Positions 13,183 through 25,350 of a stretch of DNA of 64,000 bases are shown piece by piece. Origin of the DNA: Anas platyrhynchos (taxonomy: Eukaryota > Chordata > Aves > Anseriformes > Anatidae); assembly GCF_047663525.1 (NCBI RefSeq), contig NC_092600.1, forward strand, positions 6,777,501 to 6,841,500, in the 5' to 3' direction. A program made the translations under genes and the position numbers. The stretch's first letter is position 1. Each line of letters begins with the position of its first letter. Under the pieces are notes generated by a model that searched no databases, was not told the origin of the DNA, and saw only the letters and a program-made list of their open reading frames with translations.

Positions 13183-13779
13183 CTGCATTATTGTTACCTG
13201 CTTTGTATAGGACTCTGGAGTCAAAGCAGCAATCCCAAAGCTCCATCAGGCCTCACTGCACAAGGTGGTGTGCAGCTCAAGGGAACAAATCCCCAGCACC
13301 AAGGAGGTTACAGGCAAAGCTGGCAGAGGCTGGGGAGACAGAGCCTGATCTCTCTTTACCAAACAAGAGCAGAGACAAAAGCAGGGTCCCAGGGCTTCCA
13401 ATTTTCAGAAAAACAGCAGGAAAGGGGAACAGGAGCAAAGACAGAACATATATACTGGGACAGAGCACCCTGAGGTGCCACAGTTATCCTTCCAGCTTCT
13501 GTGGCAGCTGCTGCCCAGAGTGCTGTGCACTTTCCTAACATCTTTATGAGTAAAACTTAAATTCCCCTGATCCCAGGAGCACACGTGCAAGACAGGGAGA
13601 GGCTGAGCTTGAAAGGGGAGCCGTTTTGCTGCCTCAGATTAGCTCAAACTATGTGATAAGCTTTCCCCTCTTCAAAACCAATGTTGTTAACCTTGAAATC
13701 TGCATTATTAATATTTCAACATGAGTTCCATCAGGAGCTGCTGAAAGATCTGTCCTGGACTCGTGACAGCTCGTCCTGT

Positions 13780-13925
13780 TTGATTCTAATCATATATGAA
13801 TGCATGAGCTAAGAAGACATCATTAAAAGTACATTAAGTTTAATTATGCTAGCAGCCACAGACAGTGGGAGCATCAGCTTAATGCAGAATGCATAATTAG
13901 ATCAGGCCCAATTCATTAGGTTCAT
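13780..13925. promoter_or_regulatory. Candidate cis-regulatory block with clustered TAAT/ATTA cores
   Basis: At least nine TAAT or ATTA homeodomain cores occur in about 145 bases, together with an octamer-like ATGCATAAT. There is no simple repeat and no coding frame. This is the composition often seen in conserved developmental enhancers; function is inference only. Confidence 0.3.
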
Positions 13926-14336
13926 ATTTGTTAAAGAAAATGCTCCTGGTCCGGAAGAGTCTCTCTGAAGGGACCCACAGTATTTGGGGGAACGGCTTTG
14001 GTTTGGTTTGGGGGGGCTACTCCCAGCCACCCCCTCCCCTGCAAGGCACCCTCGTGCAGCTCCTCGCACACGGTGTTTCACGAGAGCAGGGGCAAAGCCA
14101 GGCCTGGGGGAAAGGCCTCGCTCTGGTGGCCAGGCCTGGGCAGCTGCCACCATGTTTGTGGCACTGCCAGGGGCTGGCAGGGCCTGGGCAGGCCGCAGGC
14201 ACAGGAGCCCCCGGGTGGGTGCATGGCATCACGTCCCAGTCAGACCAGTGCAAACGGAAATTGAAATGGGTGCTCCCAGTGTGGCCTTTTGTGGAATCCA
14301 GCCACTGCAGGCTGCAGGGCAGGTTGGGACGACTTG

Positions 14337-14476
14337 CCAAACAAACAAACAACAAGGCAAACAAAAAACAAGGCAAACAAACAAGCAAAAAGGCAAACAA
14401 ACAAAGAAAAAGCCAACAAACAAATGAGAAAAAGAAAAAAGAAAGAAAAAAAAAAAAAGAAGAAAAAAAAAAAAGA
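14337..14476 (+). repeat. (CAAA)n / (GCAAA)n and A-rich simple repeat
   Basis: Imperfect CAAA and GGCAAA units followed by a GAAA/A-rich stretch. The long Lys/Gln/Thr/Asn-rich reading frames across it are repeat artefacts. Confidence 0.92.
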
Positions 14477-17400
14477 GTTTCAGATCCTCCCAGGGCCAAT
14501 GCAAATACCACAGCAGGGGCACTGGGAAGGCAGGGCTCCAGGGGCATGGCCTGTCCCCTCTCCCAGCAGCTTGGCAGCCTTACAGCTGTAAGCTTCTCCT
14601 CCAAACCCACACCTGCACTCCCAGCTCATTCCCTCAGGTTGCTGTGGCTCAGTGCTCCTCAGCTGGGCTGCAGAGACCCTATAGCCACCTGGAGCAGCAG
14701 CAGCAGATCCCAACCCAGACCCCACAGCGGTGGTCGCTGCCTCGTTGGGACATTTCCCAGCTCCTGGGGCAGCCCGGGGGTGATGCAGGAGCTGATTTGG
14801 TCCAGGAGGGATCCTGAGAGTCCCATGCCCACTGGCTCTCATCATGGCAGGAGCTGCTCGTGCTTAACAGCTCAATTGAGCCCTCTAACACCTGCCTAAG
14901 TTCTGAGTATTATTGCTGTTAAATTATAGTGGCCTCTTGGTGCCTCTCCTCTGTGCTGCCTGGTAAGGGCTGTGATTGGGAAGCCGCAGCACTGAGGTAC
15001 AGCCCCACAGGCAGGGCAGATGGGCAGGAGCAAAACCTCTCTGGAAAAACCCTTAGCAGCCAAGGGCCAGCTGCAAATGGACTGCAATTACTGGATATAA
15101 CATAACTGAGAAATCCAGGAAGTTTTCTGAATAAAGCATCCACTAACTTAGGGTGGGGGAGGCCTTTTTATTTTTATTGTTAGACAGAAAATCCCTACCA
15201 GTCAATTCATTTTACCCATATTTCATCTTCATCCTTGCCGCCTCCATCCCCTCACCGCCCTGCTCATGCAGCCTAGGGTGACACCAGCACTGGCACAGGG
15301 ACAGGTGAGGCTGTGCCTTGGGACAGGACAGGGTCAGCAGCCTGGGGTCCCCCTGCTGCCTCCAGCTTTGCAAGGCGGTGGGACACCAGCGCCATCCTGC
15401 CCGCTGGGTCTCACAGGGGGGGTCTGGAGGACCCCATGGTTTTTAGTTGCCACAGAGGTAGTTTCTGAGTTCTCCATTTTTCAGGGGTTTAAATTGACAA
15501 AAATGGTCATAAGCACTCTAATTTCAATCCAATAAACATGGGGAAAGACCGGATAAAGGCTGCTGTGATTTTCTTTCCCATTTTTGTGCTGAAATGTGGC
15601 TGTGGGCCAATGGCCATCATAACCCGGAGTCCTGGTTCAGCTGGAACCTAGGAAGAGATGTGGCAAAGACCCATTAAAACTTTCTTCCTCTTAAAGCAGT
15701 TGTGAATTTTAAGTGAATGTATATACTCTCACTTGTTTTTGGCTGTGGGAAGGAATATGTGGATATTGGGAGAGCCATTTGAAAGCAATCTAACATCATA
15801 AGGCCTTTTAAAGAAAGCATTGATCTTTCTCAATGGGCACCAATTGATACGTTCAAAGTGAGCTTTGTGTGCATGCGTGTCTGCACACATGTGAGCACAT
15901 GTGTCATCAAAAAAGAAAGCAACATCAATAAAACAAATCAAAGCCAAGCACAAAGAGCAGCTCTTTGGAGAGAGAAATGTCGGGACATTTACATCCTTAC
16001 TGTCAGTTCCCTTTGGTGTGGTAATCCCTATGATAAGATGAAAGAGCAAAGCATGATGCTGTTAATTGTGCTTTCTAAAGGCAGACAGCCAAACTATTAG
16101 GATTGTGCACACTGAAGGCTCATAGGGAATTAAAAATTAACCCTTCTGTGGCCAGCTTGCCCCCAGCTGGTGGTTATTACCCCTGGTGGGAGATGGGGTC
16201 ATCAACTGTAACACTAGCAGCTGCAAACATCTCTCCCCATGGACTCATGAGCAGGTGTTAGGCTCCAACAGCCATGAGGCCCCATTAGACATCCAGAAGA
16301 ATTCAGCAAGACATCAAAAGCTCTGTCTGTGCTTTGATAGGATCCTAGCACAGCAAACCCTCATCCTTTTATAAAAGGACTTTGTGATGCCGTAAGTCCG
16401 CACCAGGTCAGAGGAAGGGAACAGTCTGTGCTCTGATGCTATGAGGAGGAGGAGCTCCACATCACCTCCCTCTCCTTCTGTTGTGTTTTCTGAAGGGACT
16501 GAAAAGTTAATTCGGACAGATATTTTAAGGCGTAAGAAAAGCAAAGCCCACATGTGTGTCTTTGCAGAAAATGCTCTGCTGGATCCTGCAATGAGCTAGG
16601 CCATCCCAAAAGCAGTGGGGAGGCAGGCGGTTTGCTGCCCTAATGCAGAGAGGCTTTTGCAACCTGCCTGCATCCTCTCCTGGACCTACAGAGGAGAAGG
16701 GAGAAAAGGACTGGCTTGGTTTTAATGCCCCAAGTAGAAGGAAAAAGCCCTGTCCCCAGGATCCCTTACCCCAGCCTGTGAGACTTGCTGGTTAATCCCT
16801 CTGACAGCGAGAAGTTCTTCAGCTGTTGACTTAGAGCTGAGGCTGCTGTGCAGAAATAATGGGATGGTGATTAAAAAGGGTCAAAAGGTTTCCTGAAAAC
16901 TGCTGAGTAACGTGCCTGGGGCTTCATTAGAAACTGATGCAATGTGATGGGGGGCTGGAAGGATAACTTTTTGCTAACTATACTGCATCAGGTAGTGCTG
17001 TGTGCCAGGAAGAGCAAATCTAGCCCATCTCCAGGCCAGGGAGGAATATCCAGACTCGTGCCAACAGTCTGCAAACAAGAGAAAACGCACTCTGTGCTTT
17101 CCCAGAGTCAGACCATGACAGACTGCTGTGATTTGTTTTGTTTGTCTGTTTTTCTCCTGAAGATGCTTGTGTTTCTGAGGGAGGAAGGTGCGGTAGGTTT
17201 AATGGAAATGAGCTTCACGAAAACATTTGATTTTGTGGAGGAGCTCATTAGCTAAAATGAAGACTATAAAAGAAAAGTTGTCAAAGTGAGACATCTAAGG
17301 AAAAGATAATGAGTTGTGCTGCAAAGCAAAACTGGGTGGAAGGAAGGGTACATATAGTTTTTGCAGAGGATTTATCTTGCAATCACTGTTAATTCCTATG

Positions 17401-18199
17401 AAAAACTGAAAGAGTTCAAATCTGGGGGGAAGAAAAACAGGATGAAAGGCAGTGGCTCAACACCGTGATTTAGGTGCTGGCTGCAAGGCTGCTGGAAAAG
17501 AGCAGGTGAAGCTGTGGGTACTCTTGCTGGCCGATTCACAGATGCTTGCCAACAAAGGGACAACGTGCTACAATCATAAATAAATAAAAAAGCAAACACA
17601 TACAGGGGTCACAGCAAGAGACTTTGAATAGGGGAACCACAGTGTGTGGTACCATAAATGTCATGCATGGACCTGGCCAGACACCATGGGGAAAGCTCAC
17701 CTGAGACTGGAGTAACTGGGAAATCAGTGGTGCAAGAAATCCTTTCCAGCCTCATCCTGACTATCCTATCCATCCCTGCCTATCAGTGGCATGCTGGTCA
17801 CAGTTACCCAAATGACACCTGAGCATGAAATGCCCTCTCTGGGGTGTCCAGGGGTTTTAATCGTGCTCGTCAGGTTTACCAGAATGTGGGATTGCCAAGG
17901 GCAAGGACAAGAGGGCTCTGCAATCCCTGGGCTGGGCAGCCCCATGTCCTCTTTCTGAAAACAGCCTTCCAAGCTGCCAGTCAGCCTGGGAAACCTCTTC
18001 TGAAAGCCAAGCAGGAAAGCAGGACAGAGAAGGGGCCAAGGACAGTGAGCTGGGATATTGGGAGGACAACGAACCGGCCATCAGTGCATGAGGAGCCCTT
18101 GCTTTGAGCCCTGGCAGAGCCAGCCCCAGCCACTCTCCAGGGAGGAGCAGGAGGCAATGCTCTGCAGGTGCTGCGGTGCCGCTTTCCTCATTTCTTCAG

Positions 18200-18500
18200 C
18201 TTCAGCTGCTCCCTGTGAATGTGCCGGCTCCATAAGCGAAGCCGTGCCACGGCGGCCCCCGCTGTCGGCATTGCTCGAAGGTGAGAGAAGATCCGTACGA
18301 GCACCAGGTTGGCTGGCAGAGAAGAGCCCGCCGCAGAAATGCTCCCGAGCCGACACGTGGGGCTGCCCCCGCACTTGGCAGGGAGGCAGGGAAGGGAGGC
18401 TTACGAGCGTAAATTGTACAGGAATAAAAAAGCAGCGTCCTTGTGCCAGTTGGCTCGGCGGCAGCGAGGTGCAGCGGGAAAAAGATGATTTTGTTTGGTG
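18200..18500. promoter_or_regulatory. Locally CpG-rich block in intergenic DNA
   Basis: CpG dinucleotides are clearly more frequent here than in flanking sequence (for example GCCACGGCGGCC, TCCGTACGAG, CTCGGCGGCAGCG). It could be an unmethylated regulatory element or the start of a non-coding transcript; a GGTGAGAG donor-like sequence lies near 18280. No coding evidence. Confidence 0.3.
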
Positions 18501-18656
18501 GGTTTGTCATCTCGCCGGTAGAGCCTGGCTGGTAATTGCTGCTTTTTAGCACTTTGAGGTGGATTGTGCAGTAAGGAGTGGGCTGTTTCCTACGGTGCCC
18601 TGATCCATAGATTGAGGAGCAGTAGCATTTTGTGGGGTCTTTCTGAAGAGCTCCAG

Positions 18657-18690
18657 AAAAAAAAAAATAAAATAAAATAAAATAAAAAAT
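18657..18690 (+). repeat. (AAAAT)n microsatellite
   Basis: A-run followed by four to five TAAAA units. Confidence 0.9.
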
Positions 18691-19319
18691 CAGATAAGCC
18701 AAGGCTGTGGCTGGCCCCATGGAGCATCTTTCAAGCATTTGGGTCTGAACAGCATGGAGCAGCATTCTTACCATGGGATATTTCTCTCACTGGCTGAGTG
18801 CTTTGCCATCCTGCCCTTTGCTACCTGTCATCTGTAAACATATTTTAATGAAAAAGAAAATCCCGGAGGTTGCTGATCCAGCTGTATCTTCATAAACAGC
18901 ACTTCTGGGCAGCACTGCAAAGGGCAGGAGCTGGGTGGCTGGTGAATATTGCACAGGTCCTGCTTTCACCTTGCACACGACAGCAAAAACCCTACCAAAA
19001 GAGGAGAGGAACAAGGAGGAAGATCTTGCCATGTCCAACCACTTGCATTTGAAACCAAGGTTGGGTCCTGTCAGTGGCAAAGGCCCCAGAAACACCCTCC
19101 TGCTCTAATTTACAGTCACAGCCATGCAGAGCTTTCTCTCCTGAGATGAAGGTGAGATAAAAGCAGCCGAGAGAGGACCTGCAGGAAAGATCACAGCGAG
19201 TTTTTGCCTGGGCACTTGAGCAAAACCCAGCTGCAGAGCTGGCAGATGCTGCCTCCTCGCGTGGCAAGGGCCAAGTGATGGCGATAATTGCCCCCCCAGC
19301 AATAGACTGACTATGTACA

Positions 19320-19430
19320 TTTAGGTTTCAATTAATTTGCTGGCTCTAAATAAACTGCCTCCTATTGCTTTCAGCAATCACATCTTGTTAATTGAAAATA
19401 GCGTTTATCTTATCTCTAGGAGAAGGCTGG
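19320..19430. promoter_or_regulatory. Candidate conserved non-coding block, AT-rich
   Basis: AT-rich non-repetitive sequence with CAATTAATTTG, TTAATTGAAAA and a GATA-type TTATCTTATCTC pair. No coding frame. Regulatory role is inference from motif density. Confidence 0.25.
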
Positions 19431-22400
19431 ACAAAAGTAGGGCAACAAAATTCAGTGTGGAGGTAGCATAAAGTGAAAGGAGGGGAAGGGAAGCTGAGGA
19501 GCAAGGCAGCCAGAGTGGCTGAGGGAAAAATTTCAGGATTTTTTTTTAAATTATTATTATTATTTCTCAGTGGCTACGATGTTTTTAGGCTGTCCTGGCT
19601 CAGAACAGGGTATTCTTTTCACCTGACCTCATTCAGCCTTGCTCACCCTGCACTCCCCAAGCACACCCCAGAAGACACCATCCCTCCTACCTTCACAATC
19701 AAGCAAACCCAAAAGCACACCTCCTGCCCCATTTCTGAAGGGAAACCATTTAAAAAGAAGGTCCCTGGCTTTGCTATAATGTTCAAGAAATGATCCCAGT
19801 TTCTTATCTCTAAAGGAAGTTGCAGAGTAGGTCCCTAAGACAGGATAACTATCACAGGCTCAGGTTTCATTTTTTTTCTCTTTCTTGGTCTGATTACTCA
19901 AAACCCCTCGTGAGGTTCTCACCACCAAAACCTAACATTATCTCACACACAGTCATCCCCCTCATTAAAGAGAAATCAGAGAAACTGACTTTATTAAATT
20001 TTAACACCCTGTGTAAAAAATCCTGCAATTAAAGCTTCTTGCCCCTGGGCCTTTGAAAGCGACATGTGGCAAATCCCCTCCAGCTTTTCATGAGCGTTGT
20101 GGCCTGTGGGGCTGGGAGAGGAGGCAGGGGAAGGAAAGCAGTAGGAGCATTAAGGCTTAAAGATGCTGAGAAACAAAAGATGAACCTTGGATGGATTTCA
20201 TGGTGGATTTCATTACCGCTGTAGCTTGGCCAGAGGGAAGAAAGTTTGCTAACCAAGCATTTAACTTTCTCATAATCAGGTGGGAACCACTGAAGACAGC
20301 TTGGTCCTTCCAGCTCCTTCTGAAACCTTGGGCAGGTCTCCTGATGTCTCAAGCACCTGATATGTCTCTGATGTTTTTGTGATTCAGACTCTGACATCTC
20401 TTGATCTGGGGCTAAAAGATTTATTTTTTGTTTTCATTCTTCTTCTTTAATACCAGCTTCTTCCAGGATGGCAAGAGACAGGGAACAAAGAGAGCCGTAC
20501 CAGAGAAGTCCCTGGTTTTGTGCACAGCCAGGTGAAACACAAACAGTGACGAACTGATGATGGACTAGAGCTCATTAGCATGAAAATCCTCAGAGGCCTC
20601 GTAAGGTTTCTCCTGTGAGTCTGCTGAAGTGATAACACTACTGGAAGTGACTTTTCCAGGAAAGAAATAGCCAACCAGGGACTATTGGTTTGATTGGATT
20701 GCAGCAAAGCTTCACATCAGGCCTGAAATACAGTCTGTGGAGCCAACAGGAGGCTGCTAGCAGACAAGACCGAGGCAGGACTCTGTGGTGTGGCTTTGCT
20801 TTTGCCCAGCTCCAGAGCCAGGGGAGGTGGGATGGGAGCTGCAAGTGGGCAGTGCAGCAGGTGGAAAGGCTTAGGGAATTTGCTTTGTGCAGGCTGAGAA
20901 ACCGAAAATTATGCAAACTGGGGAAAAAATGGGGAGCTTAAAATAGGTCTTGAATGGGTAAGTGGGAGAGCATTTCCTGGCCCCCTTCAGGAGGAGGAAG
21001 AGCCTGTCAGCCTCCATGGGCAATGTTTGGTAGCCATGTGGAGGGGCATTGCTGCCTCTGTGTGCATCCACGGAGCACAGAAATGCCACAGAAAGACTTT
21101 CTTATCGAGGGTTGCTGATCCAGTCTTCTCAGAGCACCCAGACACCCCCTCCTGCCTTCCCTTGACCAATTCTTCCATCACTGTCTTTCCTGTTACCTGT
21201 TCCTCTGCCAGGACCCCTGATCTCAGTGGGGAGGCAGCACTCAGCTCCGTAAGGAGACGTCTCCTGCGATCCCCAGGGCTGTGGGCAAGCGGCCCTCTGA
21301 CAGCTTGCGGGGGCTGCCCATGGTGTTTCCTGCTGCATCTCTAGTTCTCTCCTTGCCACCTAGTGTCTGCTTGTGTTAAAGACTCTGGTTTCTGCCCAGG
21401 ATTAAAACAATGCTTGTGCCTCTTGCACTTTTTAGACAATAAATATACGTATTTTTCTGTTGGCCTTTGTTGACTCAGAGGTCGGAGAGGACAGAATATT
21501 TCTGCTGACACCAGCCCCTCGCATGCTTTAAGAAGCAAAGTGCTGTGCGTGCATCTTTGTGGTGGGGGCAAGAAGGCACATTTCTCCAGGGGCATCTTGA
21601 AGCCTTTACAAAACCAGAGGAGAATACAGTTGCCCTTCAGCCCAAAGTCACCCAAACCTTGTGCAAGCCATCCAGATGTCATGCCCCAGCCACCACCTTT
21701 GCGCAGGGGACATTCCTCCTGGCCGTCCCTGGGCAGCCTGCACACTTCCCTCCCAAGGGCCACTCAGAGGAGTAAGGAAGACCATCCAAATTTAAAAAAC
21801 ATGAGGGTAAATGGTCGTGTGCCACCAGCAAAGCCCATGAGAAGTGCCCACACAGGACAGCACAAGGCACTCTGTCCCCTCATGCCCCATTTGTGACCCC
21901 ATGGCTCTTCAGCCAGCGGTGCCCTGCAGTAACAACTCACCCAAGAAGGACCAAGCCAGGAGGGTCCCTGCTTGTCCTGCCCAGTTGGTGGCTGTCTATG
22001 GGTGCCCTGGGCCCTTTCTATTCCAGAAAAAGCTGTTTTAGGGAGAGCTTTTTTTCTGTCTTTGCAGTTTCATCAGTTATTCATCAGTAACTTCAGACCC
22101 AGCTGAGTGGTCCGAGCACTTCGTGCCTCCTGTCCTCCAGCCCTCCCTTGGTACAAGTCTCTCCTTATCAGGGAAAAATAGTCCGTGGGCTTTTTGTCAC
22201 ACCAACAGGCTTCGCTCCCACCCCCAGGACTGCAGTTCTTCTGTGACTCCAGCAGCTTTTAATTTCCAAGGCAATTTAGCTTCGGGCAAAAAGCAATCGC
22301 ATCACCCCGGCCAGTGCCTGCAGCATCCTGTGCGCCTCAGCAGCCGCTCTGCCTGTCAGCTGCTGGGGGGAGATGCTCTGGGAGCCCCAGGCAGGCACCA

Positions 22401-25303
22401 GGGCCAGGGGCTGGGGAAGTCGAGGTGTTTGATGTTTGCCTGTTTACGTATTTAGCAGCCTGTGTCTCTGTGCGAGTCCCTTTCTGCGGTTAAACGATAA
22501 GCCACGCTCAGCTCCTGTTTGCCCACCCCTGCTGGCTCCCATTTCCTGCCATCTCATCAGCATGCACCAAAAAGCCCCTGCATCCATCCCTGCCAGGCTG
22601 CCCTCGCTGCCCCGCTCCTGAGTGCTGCCCAAGGGCTCTGGAAACTGCACACAGAGCTGCCAAGCTCAGCGAGCCCAAATGTGCAAGGGAGAGGGGAGCA
22701 GGACGAGGGATGGCTCTGGAGGTACCCTGGGGACCCACAGGACAGGGATGCAGCTCCAGAATTAAAGCCTCACTTCATCACAGCTGGGCTGTGGCACGTC
22801 ATGCAAAGCAATTTCAAAATGTTTAATTAAGTCAGCTTGCTTGCAGGGCACTGTTTTGCAGCTAAGAGTCAACACAGCGTGTCTGGAGCTGCACGACGGG
22901 TGACCGAGGCTGTCCAGATGTGCAGGAGCAGGAGGCTGAGCCCAGCAGCTCCCATGCTGGACATCCTTCCCCCATGCCACCAGTGGGAGCACATCCCTCA
23001 GCATGGGAGCTGCGTGGGGCTTGCACCTCGCCAAGGTGTGTCCAGCTGCTCTGCACTGTGATGCCGACCCGTCCCAGCGAGCTGCAGCTGAGCAGTGTCA
23101 AGAGATGCACCCCTTGTGAGGATAGCTTCGAAAAAGCAAAAGGGTTTTGTAGTGCTTCCCATTAATGCAGCAGGCTCAGCGTGCCATGAGCCAAAGCGAG
23201 AAGGGGAAAGCTGCTTCTGCTGCGATACCTCCCAGGGCAGGAGCGATGCTGGTGCCCAGGCAACGATTTTGGTTTCCTCACCAAATATACTCGAGGCAAG
23301 TTGGCCAAGCCAACACCAAGGGGACATTTGTTAATGTCCACAGGCTAGACACTTGTGAGTGCTGAGCATGGGAGTGCTGAAGCTACAGAAGCATGGCTCC
23401 AGCCACTGAATCAACAAGATCCTCTGGCACACTCGGGTGCCTGTGGCTGCATGCAGCCACGTCAGGGTAGCTGGGTGCCCATCCCAGCTCAGCCATGGGT
23501 CTGCTGAGGCCCCTCGGCCAAGCTCCCTGCTTTGCAGTGCCAGGGAGTGGGTATTGAAAGGGCTGGGGAAGACACGGCTCCTCCTCAGAGGGCTATAATT
23601 AATATTTGGAAGCTGCTGGCTGCTCTGGCAATCCCAGGCTATCCACACTGTGTCTGTGCCACTCACGTCGCCTCTCTCCTCCTGCTTAGTGGAGGATACT
23701 TATTATTATCTTTATTAATTACATACTGCAGTGCGCTTAAAACAGGGAGGAGGGGGAAGGAATGGCTGGTGTTTTCCCACCATGGAAAAGCAAAATGTTA
23801 CATTTTGTACTTGTCAAAAGTAAAAATCCTTCACTTCAAGACGTGTGAGATGCATTACTAATTGCACAATTATTTTGTTCTGTGGCGCTTGCAAAAAAGA
23901 ACTTGGAGTGCTTTCAGCAAATTCTGGTGTTGAGGAAATAATGACTTGTTTAAAAAAAAAAAAGGTACTAAATTAAGTGCTCTTCCTTTATCAGAATTTT
24001 TTCTTGGGCTTCGAGGATATTTCTTCCGTGAGCCTTAAGATAAAAGAAGCAAAGCTTTGCTGCATTAGGAACACACCGAGGTCAGTGTGGCCCCTGAGAA
24101 AAGGCAGCGATGAGTGAACATGGCAGATGATTTCCTTTCTATAAGAGGCCAGCAATATTTCAATACTCCCAGGGAGGTGGATTTTGCAGCCCTTACACTT
24201 GGAGGTCCCAAAAGTCCTCCTGGGCTGCGAGGTGGGAGAGACAGAGCTGAGTGGTGCTGGGCTGCCCTGTGCAAGCCCACCCTGCAGCCTTCCTCTGCTA
24301 TGTCTTGGCTGGCAAAGGGTGACCCAAACTCCCTGTAATACAATTCTGAAAGCAATGACACTGAAAACAGCTCCATGAGCTTCTTTCTGCTGGCCCATCC
24401 ATTGCCACTCTCCCATCTCTCTCCCACCAGCACCACCAAAAATGCATAAAACCCCAGCAACAGGGCCAGACCCAGGTCTACCTCCCACCTGCACCCTGGG
24501 CTGTGGGGGCACCTGGTGGCACGCACAGCAGCCAGGATGAGTGAGAGCAGTGTTGCTTAGCTCAGCAGGTAACCACAGATGTTTGGAAAACTAACCTCTT
24601 CTGGAGCAGGGGAAAAACAAGTCTGTTTCTGCGAGATTGATCTGCGGGCACCAACAGAGTGATCAGCTGGACTTCCACGAGAGAGGCAACAAACAGCAAA
24701 TTAGAAGGTGTCAGCCTGCTGAGACTTGAGACAAATTAGAAAACAGCGGTGATGCTGCACTGTGCCTTTCAGCAGCTGCTGGCCAGGCTCAGCCACTCCT
24801 TGTTTCCCCAAAAACTGGCTTAAAAAGCTGTGGCTCTGCCGGGGTGGCCGGTGGCTGCGCCCTAAGGGAGGGACTCAGGGAGGAATCCACAGGGATGCCA
24901 TGAGCAGGGATGTGGCACTCACCTCCCAGAACAGTCCCTTCAGTGATCTCAATTGTTAAAGCAAGCTTGAAGCTCTTCTTGCTTATCTCAGAAGGCTTCA
25001 AAATACAGCTACAGAAATCAGCAATGCCAGGCCCTCAGTGCAGCGGGAGCACTGCGTGCACACTGGGTGCTCCAGTCTGTGTGAACACACCCGTGCTTCC
25101 CCCTTCTGCTACAGCCTGCTCTGAAAATTACATTTCTGCACCCACTGAGCAATGGCCCCAAGCAACATCCCTACTAAACGGGGCAACCCAGCAGTAGAGC
25201 AAGATTTTCTTTAATGTTTCCCAATCCCAAGGTGTGCTAAGGATAATTTAAGGGCTGGGCATGCACCCCACAAAAAGTATGCCTTTATACTCAAATCTTT
25301 ACT

Positions 25304-25350
25304 TAATATATAATACATGTATGTATACATGTATGTGTATATATATATTT
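25304..25350. repeat. TA/TG-rich microsatellite
   Basis: Alternating TATA, CATGTATG and TATATATA units. Confidence 0.85.

Larger units (their letters stand above)
8491..18100. other. Intergenic region downstream of GRIA1, first part
   Basis: No coding exon I can support. It contains T-rich runs (8563-8578), the poly-A at 9354-9380, T/C-rich sequence at 9580-9630, a short CA repeat at about 12753-12765, an A-rich/TAA microsatellite at 13137-13182 and the CAAA-rich block at 14337-14476. A TAAT-rich block at 13780-13925 is listed separately. Open frames in this stretch are short and lack recognisable domains. Confidence 0.7.

Noticed and set aside
13928-14899. 323-codon open frame on the + strand (and matching minus-strand frames)
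   Set aside because: The frame runs through the CAAA/A-rich repeat, giving Lys/Gln/Asn/Thr runs, and has no domain or splice support. It is a repeat artefact.
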